A DNA stretch of 5,964 nt, from the NCBI GenBank assembly GCA_003645395.1, contig QNFC01000114.1:1-5964 (forward strand), read 5' to 3'. The notes under the pieces are model-generated. The model searched no databases, was not told where the DNA came from, and saw only the letters and a list, made by a program, of their open reading frames with translations. The position numbers were made by a program, and so were the translations under genes. Below are positions 1 to 5,567 of this stretch, in pieces. Position 1 is the stretch's first letter; every line of letters starts with the position of its first letter. The stretch is from Gammaproteobacteria bacterium. GTDB lineage: Bacteria > Pseudomonadota > Gammaproteobacteria > Immundisolibacterales > Immundisolibacteraceae.

Positions 1-91
1 AACTATCCGCGAACGTTTTCCTAGCGTTAAACGGGTATTTATCGCGGCCGAATCCGTTGAGCAATTAACTCAACAGTCCGGTTCTCGATAA
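1..91 (+). CDS. C-terminal end of an unidentified protein (partial)
   Basis: An open frame enters from the left edge (first full codon at position 2) and ends with TAA at 89-91, giving 29 residues. The translation starts TIRERFPSVKRVFIAAES and finishes VEQLTQQSGSR. Its mix of charged and hydrophobic residues and ordinary codon use look like real coding sequence, whereas frame 1 of the same strand stops at once. The pattern 'ERFPxVKRVFIxAES' resembles the last beta strand of the cytoplasmic domain of cation diffusion facilitator (CDF) transporters, but 29 residues are too few to be sure, so no function is assigned. The gene converges on the SDR gene, with 60 nt between the two stop codons. Confidence 0.6.
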   Translation, partial: TIRERFPSVKRVFIAAESVEQLTQQSGSR

Positions 92-118
92 AGTTGGCCT
101 AAGCCACTGATTACACGC

Positions 119-161
119 TGAGGCCTGTTCTATATCCAGACCGGGTCTCTATCAGGCCTCA
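119..161. repeat. 9-bp inverted repeat between convergent genes, possible terminator
   Basis: TGAGGCCTG at 119-127 pairs perfectly with CAGGCCTCA at 153-161. The 25-nt loop contains a second small hairpin (AGAC at 138-141 with GTCT at 145-148). The right arm overlaps the final codons and the TGA stop (152-154) of the SDR gene. The position between two converging 3' ends suits a bidirectional transcription terminator. Neither strand has a T-run after the stem, so a classical intrinsic terminator is not proven. Confidence 0.45.
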
Positions 162-940
162 TCAAACATAGCAATATGCTTGCCGGCGGTGTAGCCACCG
201 TCGACCATCACTGCGGTGCCGGTGATAAACGATGCGTCTTCAGATACCAAAAACAGTGCCGGCCTGGCAATTTCCTCCGGCTCGGCCATACGCCCTAATG
301 AACAGAGGTCGGTCATCATCTTCTCGTGTCCCGGATTAGCCTGCATATAACCGCGAATCCGTGGGGTGTAGGTACCCCCGGGACAGATGCAATTCACCCG
401 AATATTGTCTTTGGCAAAATCCATGGCCATGTTTTTGGTTAACGTGATCACGGCACCCTTACTGGCGGAATACGCGCTGCAGCGGTTTTCTGCCAACACC
501 CCGGCAATGGAAGAGACGTTAACTATCGATCCGCCGCCGCGCCTGCGCAACTCTGGAATCACTACTTTTGAGACCCGAAAAACCGACATCAGATTAGTGT
601 CAATGATGAAGCGCCACTCTTCGTCAGTCGCCTCTTCCACTGTTTTCATGGAGTTATTACCGACAACACTAAACAGCGCATCTATCCCGGAGTAACGTTC
701 TAGCGCAGCAGGGATCAGCCGCTGGACGCCGTCAACATCATTAACATCCAGAGCAATGGGCAATACATCTGCACCGCGGGCCATTAACTCGTCAGCCGCC
801 GCGTTAACCGCCTTTTCATCCAGGTCGGTCAACACCACGGCACCGCCGTGGGCGGTCCAGAGATCAACAATTGCCCGACCAATTCCGGCGGCCCCGCCGG
901 TGACAATCGCTACTTTCCCGCTGTAATCGTTATATTTCAT
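152..940 (-). CDS. SDR-family NAD(P)-dependent oxidoreductase
   Basis: Classical short-chain dehydrogenase/reductase of 262 residues, a single Rossmann-fold domain expected to be cytoplasmic. Visible motifs: cofactor loop TGGAAGIG at residues 14-21; Asp39 at the end of the second beta strand, which usually favours NAD(H) over NADP(H); an LDV at 64-66; Asn116; and catalytic Ser144, Tyr157 and Lys161 (YSASK). The PGG at 187-189 follows the sixth strand, and a GGYTAG segment lies near the C-terminus. The usual NNAG after the fourth strand is replaced by SVVG (91-94). The start chosen is the ATG at 938-940, because GGAGG sits 5 nt upstream. An in-frame ATG at 959-961 would put that ribosome binding site inside the coding region and add seven residues. 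General annotations such as 3-oxoacyl-ACP reductase or glucose 1-dehydrogenase are possible, but the substrate cannot be inferred. The gene lies 60 nt downstream of pgk on the same strand and may be co-transcribed or independent. Confidence 0.92.
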   Translation of the reverse strand: MKYNDYSGKVAIVTGGAAGIGRAIVDLWTAHGGAVVLTDLDEKAVNAAADELMARGADVLPIALDVNDVDGVQRLIPAALERYSGIDALFSVVGNNSMKTVEEATDEEWRFIIDTNLMSVFRVSKVVIPELRRRGGGSIVNVSSIAGVLAENRCSAYSASKGAVITLTKNMAMDFAKDNIRVNCICPGGTYTPRIRGYMQANPGHEKMMTDLCSLGRMAEPEEIARPALFLVSEDASFITGTAVMVDGGYTAGKHIAMFDEA

Positions 941-944
941 GGTC

Positions 945-950
945 TCCTCC
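945..950 (-). promoter_or_regulatory. Strong ribosome binding site of the SDR gene
   Basis: On the minus strand GGAGGA ends 4 nt before the ATG at 938-940. This near-perfect Shine-Dalgarno sequence decides the start, and rules against the longer reading from the ATG at 959-961. Confidence 0.8.
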
Positions 951-966
951 CCGGTAACCAAAGTTC

Positions 967-992
967 GGTGACACGTCAGTTATCCTGTCACC
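967..992. repeat. 7-bp inverted repeat in the pgk-SDR gap
   Basis: GGTGACA at 967-973 and TGTCACC at 986-992 are perfect inverted copies separated by 12 nt. They lie in the 60-nt gap between the pgk stop and the SDR ribosome binding site. The repeat could be a stem-loop in the transcript (attenuator or 3'-end stabiliser for the tkt-gap-pgk message) or a dimeric operator for the SDR gene. No T-run follows the stem on either strand, which argues against a simple intrinsic terminator. I see no convincing -35/-10 pair here. Confidence 0.45.
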
Positions 993-1000
993 CTAAAAGC

Positions 1001-2182
1001 CTAACCCTCAGAACATCGTTGCTGCAACATTTCAACTGCCGGCAGCGCTTTTCCTTCCACCATTTCCAGAAACGCACCACCGCCGGTAGAAATATAAGAG
1101 ATAGCGTCGCCGACACCGTATTTAGCGATCGCCGCCAGTGTGTCGCCGCCGCCAGCCAGTGAAAACGCATTGGATGCGGCTATTCCCTCTGCCAGCAACC
1201 GAGTGCTCTCGCCGAACTGATCGTATTCAAAAACGCCCAGCGGTCCGTTCCAGATAATCGTCCCCGCATCGGCCAGTTCTGCTGCAATCTTTTTGGCGAA
1301 CCCTGACCCCAGGTCCAATATCATCTGATCAGCCGGCACCTCGTTAACGCTAAAAACCTGAGCCTGCGCCTCGGCACTCAATTCTGTCGCGCAAACAACC
1401 TGATCCGGCATTGCCAGCTCCACGCCTTTATTGCGGGCCAGCCGCATCAACTCTATTGCCATCGGCTTCATTTCCGGCTCATGCAGCGAGCGACCCACCT
1501 CGTACCCGGCTGCGGCAAGAAAAGTATTCGTCATGCCGCCGCCGACGATCAGGCGATCAACTTTATCGAGCAGTGATCGCAGCACCTCAAGTTTGGTCGA
1601 TACCTTTGAGCCACCGACGATCGCCACCACTGGCCGAGCGGGATTCTTCAGCGCTTGACCGATATTCTTCAGCTCAGCGTCCAATAGCGGCCCGGCGCAA
1701 GCAAGTGTAGAGAATTTGGCGACTCCATGAGTAGAGGCCTGGGCGCGGTGGGCGGTGCCAAAGGCGTCCATTACGAAGACATCACACAGGCCTGCCATCC
1801 GTTTAGCCAATGCATCATCATTGCTCTTCTCCCCGGCGAGAAAGCGAACGTTCTCCGCCAGGGCCAGGGTTCCTGGCTCGACAGTAAAGTCGAGCCAGTC
1901 ACTAATTAGCGGTACGGGTCTGCCAAGTAATTTAGACAGTGCGTCGGCGACCGGCTGCAAACTGGCTGTCGGATCGACGCTGCCTTCCTGCGGCCGACCA
2001 AGGTGCGACATCAGCAGCACGCCAGCGCCCCTCTGCAACGCCATCTCGATCGTCGGCAAGGCTGCACGAATACGGCTATCGTCACTGACTTTACCGTCAG
2101 CCATTGGCACATTGAAATCAACCCGAATCAACAGCCGTTTATTATCTAGATCAAGATCGGCCATTAATAGATAGTCAGCCAC
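1001..2182 (-). CDS. pgk: Phosphoglycerate kinase
   Basis: Catalyses 1,3-bisphosphoglycerate + ADP to 3-phosphoglycerate + ATP, the first ATP-forming step of glycolysis (reversible in gluconeogenesis), as a cytoplasmic monomer. It has 393 residues against 387 in E. coli and is colinear with it. Motifs in order: signature RVDFNVP (20-26) with substrate-binding Asp22 and Asn24; Arg37; HLGRP (60-64); ENVRF (110-114); DAFGTAHRAQAS (139-150); VGGSKVSTK (189-197); WNGP and GVFE (311-319); nucleotide-binding GGGDT (344-348); STGGGA (365-370). All key residues are present. The start is the GTG at 2180-2182: AGGGGA lies 6 nt upstream, and the short N-terminal extension before MADLDL matches the E. coli layout. 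The internal ATG at 2162-2164 has no ribosome binding site. The start lies 3 nt after the gap stop codon, so translation is probably coupled. It appears to be the last gene of the tkt-gap-pgk operon and ends with TAG. Confidence 0.98.
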   Translation of the reverse strand: MADYLLMADLDLDNKRLLIRVDFNVPMADGKVSDDSRIRAALPTIEMALQRGAGVLLMSHLGRPQEGSVDPTASLQPVADALSKLLGRPVPLISDWLDFTVEPGTLALAENVRFLAGEKSNDDALAKRMAGLCDVFVMDAFGTAHRAQASTHGVAKFSTLACAGPLLDAELKNIGQALKNPARPVVAIVGGSKVSTKLEVLRSLLDKVDRLIVGGGMTNTFLAAAGYEVGRSLHEPEMKPMAIELMRLARNKGVELAMPDQVVCATELSAEAQAQVFSVNEVPADQMILDLGSGFAKKIAAELADAGTIIWNGPLGVFEYDQFGESTRLLAEGIAASNAFSLAGGGDTLAAIAKYGVGDAISYISTGGGAFLEMVEGKALPAVEMLQQRCSEG

Positions 2183-2185
2183 CGG

Positions 2186-3214
2186 TTATCCCCTGCCTCC
2201 GCCATTACAAACACTCGCCACATCCAACATTCGGTTGGCAAATCCCCATTCGTTGTCGTACCACGCACAGACCTTTACCAACCTGCCCCCGCTAACCCGG
2301 GTTAATGTCAGATCGACCACCGCTGAAGCGGGGTGATGGTTAAAATCCACCGACACCAGCGGCTCCGCACTAACCTCCAGCAACCCCGCCAGGGCACCTT
2401 CCGCTGATTCTCGGAATAGATCATTCACTTCGGCCACACTCGTCGAACGGCTGGCCGTGAATGTAAAGTCCAGCATGGAGACATTCTGAGTCGGTACACG
2501 AACTGAAAACCCCTCCAGCTTCCCGGCCAGCTCCGGCAATACCTCGCCTACCGACTGAACAACTCCGGTAGACGTCGGGATAATGGACTGGCCCACTGCA
2601 CGTGCTCGCCGCAGATCACTGTGAAAACGATCCTGCAAAGACTGGTCGTTGGTGTAGCAATGAACAGTGGTAACCATGCCTTGCTCGACACCCACGGTTT
2701 TCAACAGTTGCTGAGCAACTAGCGCGAGGCAGTTGGTAGTGCAAGAAGCGTTAGAGAGAATTTTTTCGCTGCCGGTGAGCAGGTGCTGATTAACCCCAAA
2801 CACCACCGTTCGGTCGGCCCCGGTTGCCGGCGCTGAAATAAGCACTTTGCCCGCCCCAGCCTGCAAGTGAGCGGCCGACTGTTCTGCAGAGGTGAACCTT
2901 CCGCTACATTCGAGAACCAGGTCTACGCCAAGGTCAGCCCACGGTAAGCGCCGCGGATCGGGCTCACGAATCCAATGGAGTTGCTGTTGACCAATTCGGA
3001 GGTAGTCATCGCCACCGGTTATTGAGCAATTCAATCGCCCGTGGGTAGAGTCATATTTGAACAGATGCGCCGCTGCTACCGCGTCGTGCAGGTCATTGAC
3101 GGCGACAATATTTAGCGCCTGTCCCACAGTCTGACCCAACGCATCCCGCTCTAACCAGGCGCGTAGCACCCCACGACCAATACGACCAAAGCCATTAATG
3201 GCGACTCGTAACAC
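2186..3214 (-). CDS. gap: Glyceraldehyde-3-phosphate dehydrogenase, type I (E4PDH-like paralogue not excluded)
   Basis: Phosphorylating GAPDH converts glyceraldehyde 3-phosphate, NAD+ and phosphate to 1,3-bisphosphoglycerate, the substrate of the adjacent Pgk. It is a cytoplasmic tetramer in this family. Length is 342 residues. Visible features: Rossmann motif NGFGRIG (7-13); Asn40-Asp41, with the Asp typical of NAD use; SNASCTTNC (154-162) with catalytic Cys158; His185 exactly 27 residues later, as in the family; HCYTNDQ (185-191); DLRRAR (200-205); RVPT with Arg239; and WYDNEWGFANRM (318-329) with Asn321 near the nicotinamide. In gammaproteobacteria such as Pseudomonas the gene between tkt and pgk is often epd (erythrose-4-phosphate dehydrogenase, vitamin B6 synthesis). 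Here the segment after the catalytic His reads CYTNDQ as in GAPDH, not SAMxDQ as in Epd, so gap is preferred. The usual TGAAKAV segment is changed to TGVVQSV (216-222). The start is the GTG at 3212-3214, the only usual start after the in-frame tkt stop. It has no clear Shine-Dalgarno sequence. Confidence 0.9.
   Translation of the reverse strand: MLRVAINGFGRIGRGVLRAWLERDALGQTVGQALNIVAVNDLHDAVAAAHLFKYDSTHGRLNCSITGGDDYLRIGQQQLHWIREPDPRRLPWADLGVDLVLECSGRFTSAEQSAAHLQAGAGKVLISAPATGADRTVVFGVNQHLLTGSEKILSNASCTTNCLALVAQQLLKTVGVEQGMVTTVHCYTNDQSLQDRFHSDLRRARAVGQSIIPTSTGVVQSVGEVLPELAGKLEGFSVRVPTQNVSMLDFTFTASRSTSVAEVNDLFRESAEGALAGLLEVSAEPLVSVDFNHHPASAVVDLTLTRVSGGRLVKVCAWYDNEWGFANRMLDVASVCNGGGRG
2189..2200 (-). 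promoter_or_regulatory. Ribosome binding site of pgk, inside the end of gap
   Basis: The minus strand reads GGAGGCAGGGGA immediately before the gap TAA. The AGGGGA part lies 6 nt before the pgk GTG. The site encodes the last residues of GAPDH (glycine/arginine-rich tail). It supports the GTG over the downstream ATG as the pgk start and suggests that ribosomes finishing gap reinitiate at pgk. Confidence 0.65.
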
Positions 3215-3232
3215 GCTATCAGGCCCGGTCGA

Positions 3233-5224
3233 TTACAGGCAATCCTTTACCGCATCAATCACCGCTTGCGGAGTAATGCCGAACAACTCAAACAGTTCTG
3301 CCGCAGGCGCCGATTCGCCAAAGCGATCAAGACCAATCACCTGACCCTGATCACCAACTAAGCGGTACCAGGAATCTGTGACACCAGCCTCGACCGCAAC
3401 ACGGGGAATACCGGGTGGCAGTACTTCATCTCGATAGCTGGTAGGTTGTTTCAAAAACCGTTTCGGATTAGGCATCGACACCACCCGCACTGCCACGCCC
3501 TGATCAGCGAGCAGCCGCTGCGCAGTAACGGCGAGCTGAACCTCTGAGCCCGTAGCAATAATGACCACCTGGGCTGGTGAATCACTGTCTACAAGACAAT
3601 AACCACCCTGCTTTATTTGAGCAATCGTAGCGTCCGAGCGTTGCTGGTGAGCAAGGGTTTGCCGGGACAATATCAGCGCCGTCGGGCCCAGCTGATACTC
3701 TACCGCCTGCTGCCAGGCCACCATGGTCTCCACCGCATCCGCCGGTCGCCATACTTCCACACCGGGAATCAGCCTTAATGAGGCAGTGTGCTCAACCGGT
3801 TGGTGGGTGGGGCCATCCTCGCCCAGACCAATCGAATCATGAGTGAAGACATGGATGATGCGCTGTTTCATCAGCGCTGCCATACGAATTGCATTGCGGG
3901 AGTAATCAGAGAAAGTTAGAAAGGTGCCCCCAAACGGCAAGATTCCACCATGCAGCGTCATGCCATTCATCATCGCCGCCATACCGAATTCGCGTACGCC
4001 GTAACTGAGGTAATTTCCCGTCGGGTTGGCCGCAGAAAAATTCTCACAGGTCGACCAGTTGGTCAGGTTAGAACCCGTCAGGTCGGCGGACCCACCAAAA
4101 AACTCTGGCAACAGTGGTGCGAATGCTTCGATGGCTAACTGAGACGCTTTCCGCGATGCGATATCTGCGCCCGCAGCAGCCGTCATGGCAACGGCTTCAC
4201 CACTTGCTTCTGCCCATTGGTCGGGCAAATCACCGCTCATACGCCGATGCAGCTCAGCCGCCAACTGCGGATAGGCCTGGGCATATCCGTCAAAATCATC
4301 TTGCCAGTGCGCCTGTAGCTTGCCGCCACGGTCACGCCCATCCCAACCGGCATATATGTCAGCAGGGATCTCGAATGGTGGTGACGACCAGCCTAACGCT
4401 GCTCGAGTTGCCGCAATTTCATCAGCGCCCAGCGGCGCACCGTGAACCGAGTGACTCCCCGCTTTGTTCGGTGAGCCCTTGCCAATCACGGTCTTGCATA
4501 TCAGCAAACTCGGACGATCAGTTTCAGCCAGAGCCTTCTCGGTAGCGGCAACAATCGCATCAGCATCATGGCCGTCGACATCCTTAATCACCTGCCAGCC
4601 ATAACTACGGAATCGCGCGGCCGTATCGTCGGTAAACCAGCCGTCTACTTTGCCGTCAATCGAAATACCGTTGTCGTCATAGAACAGATTGAGTTTGCCC
4701 AAGCCAAGCGTCCCGGCGAGCGAACAGACCTCGTGGGAAATCCCCTCCATCAAACAGCCATCACCTGCAAACACCCAGGTCCGATGGTCGATGACCTGAT
4801 GCCCTGCACGATTGAACTCGGCTGCCAGGTGCTTTTCGGCAACGGCCATGCCCACGGCATTGGCCAACCCCTGACCCAGTGGACCGGTGGTGGTCTCCAC
4901 TCCCGGGGTGACGTCTACCTCAGGGTGTCCCGGTGTTAACGAATGCAATTGGCGGAAATTACGAATCTGCTCAATTGGCAGGTCATAACCGGTAAGATGC
5001 AACAGCGAATACAACAGCATAGACCCGTGACCATTTGACAACACGAACCGGTCACGATTAAGCCACTGGGGGTCAGCCGGGTTATGGCTCATAAAACGAT
5101 TCCAGACCACCTCGGCAATTTCAGCCATACCCATAGGCGCACCCGGATGCCCTGAGTTAGCTTGCTGAACCGCGTCAATACTTAGCACACGCAGTGCGTT
5201 TGCCAGTTGGCCAGAGGCAGACAT
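3233..5224 (-). CDS. tkt: Transketolase
   Basis: Thiamine-diphosphate enzyme moving two-carbon ketol units between sugar phosphates (xylulose 5-phosphate with ribose 5-phosphate or erythrose 4-phosphate) in the non-oxidative pentose phosphate pathway, as a cytoplasmic homodimer. It has 663 residues, the same length as E. coli TktA, and is nearly colinear. N-terminal cofactor domain: His26 (SGHPG), His66 (NGHGSML), His100, GPLGQG (114-119), GDG (154-156) with Asp155, Asn185, and His261. Middle domain: Arg358 and Ser385 for substrate phosphate, catalytic Glu at about 412 (GVREFGM), Phe near 435, and GEDGPTHQP with His at about 474. C-terminal domain: ATGSEV near 555 and GESAPA at 636-641. No key residue is missing. 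The ATG start at 5222-5224 has GGAG 7 nt upstream. It is the first gene of the apparent tkt-gap-pgk operon; its stop lies 18 nt before gap. Confidence 0.98.
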   Translation of the reverse strand: MSASGQLANALRVLSIDAVQQANSGHPGAPMGMAEIAEVVWNRFMSHNPADPQWLNRDRFVLSNGHGSMLLYSLLHLTGYDLPIEQIRNFRQLHSLTPGHPEVDVTPGVETTTGPLGQGLANAVGMAVAEKHLAAEFNRAGHQVIDHRTWVFAGDGCLMEGISHEVCSLAGTLGLGKLNLFYDDNGISIDGKVDGWFTDDTAARFRSYGWQVIKDVDGHDADAIVAATEKALAETDRPSLLICKTVIGKGSPNKAGSHSVHGAPLGADEIAATRAALGWSSPPFEIPADIYAGWDGRDRGGKLQAHWQDDFDGYAQAYPQLAAELHRRMSGDLPDQWAEASGEAVAMTAAAGADIASRKASQLAIEAFAPLLPEFFGGSADLTGSNLTNWSTCENFSAANPTGNYLSYGVREFGMAAMMNGMTLHGGILPFGGTFLTFSDYSRNAIRMAALMKQRIIHVFTHDSIGLGEDGPTHQPVEHTASLRLIPGVEVWRPADAVETMVAWQQAVEYQLGPTALILSRQTLAHQQRSDATIAQIKQGGYCLVDSDSPAQVVIIATGSEVQLAVTAQRLLADQGVAVRVVSMPNPKRFLKQPTSYRDEVLPPGIPRVAVEAGVTDSWYRLVGDQGQVIGLDRFGESAPAAELFELFGITPQAVIDAVKDCL

Positions 5225-5567
5225 GTTAAAACTCCATTAGATAAAAATTAGCATCCGCAATCCAGCTCGTTAAACTTCGAGAAACGCAAGTCAACAACGT
5301 AAGCAAAAAAGTCACCCACTACGCCTTGAAATAAATAGCGCGCTGGCGATTTAGGCAACCGTAAAGATGGCAGAAAGCGAATCAAAACTTGGCCACTAAG
5401 ATTAACATAAATGTAGTCTGTAAAATTCCCGCAATGATGGCTAAGGACCCTCTCTTTACTGGACAACACCGCGCAAATAGCCAATAGTTAGCGACGCTGA
5501 CCGGCTGGTTTGTTTTCAACATCAGGTCTCGTAGATAACCGCTTAGAGCAACGTTAAACCACTATTG
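5225..5567. other. Divergent intergenic region between tkt and phaR
   Basis: This 343-nt stretch separates two divergent genes and must hold both promoters, but none is clear. For tkt (minus strand) there is a TTGACT at 5289-5294, five of six matches to a sigma-70 -35 box, yet the 17-nt position downstream has no good -10; TTTAAC is only 14 nt away. For phaR (+ strand) a weak pair is TTGTTT at 5510-5515 with GATAAC at 5534-5539, 18 nt apart. GTTAAAC occurs at 5269-5275 and 5553-5559, near both genes, with a GTTAAAA at 5225-5231. A minus-strand frame of 78 codons (5248-5484) is open, but starts at TTG with no ribosome binding site and resembles nothing I know. I see no riboswitch or tRNA. Confidence 0.6.
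5232..5235 (-). promoter_or_regulatory. Ribosome binding site of tkt
   Basis: GGAG on the minus strand lies 7 nt before the tkt ATG in an A/T-rich leader. It confirms that start, which also gives the same N-terminal length as E. coli transketolase. Confidence 0.7.

Larger units (their letters stand above)
1001..5224 (-). other. Apparent tkt-gap-pgk operon
   Basis: Three genes on one strand are separated by 18 nt (tkt to gap) and 3 nt (gap to pgk), with no room for separate promoters. The order is conserved in many gamma- and betaproteobacteria. The products connect directly: transketolase releases glyceraldehyde 3-phosphate, GAPDH oxidises it and Pgk recovers ATP. The fructose-bisphosphate aldolase or pyruvate kinase gene often found after pgk is absent here; an SDR gene follows instead. 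Confidence 0.8.

Noticed and set aside
476..485. 10-bp palindrome CGCTGCAGCG inside the SDR gene
   Set aside because: It is inside coding sequence, has no partner sites nearby and is short enough to occur by chance.
941..961. Longer SDR start at the ATG at 959-961
   Set aside because: The strong GGAGG would lie inside the coding region, and the extra seven residues (MVTGEET) are just its translation. The ATG at 938-940 is correctly spaced from it and gives a normal SDR N-terminus.
387..1162. + strand frames of about 100 codons opposite the SDR gene and the pgk end
   Set aside because: They overlap confidently assigned genes on the other strand and show no motif or translation start signal.
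1411..2174. Several + strand frames opposite pgk (up to 139 codons)
   Set aside because: They are antisense to a full-length, well conserved pgk; their Ser/Arg/Pro-rich translations look like reverse-frame artefacts.
4114..4939. Two + strand frames of 143 and 123 codons opposite tkt
   Set aside because: They lie wholly antisense to a transketolase with every catalytic residue intact, have no ribosome binding site or recognisable domain, and are typical shadows of a biased coding strand.
5225..5567. Thiamine diphosphate riboswitch upstream of the thiamine-dependent transketolase
   Set aside because: I see neither the conserved CUGAGA core nor the other conserved elements of that riboswitch on the minus strand.
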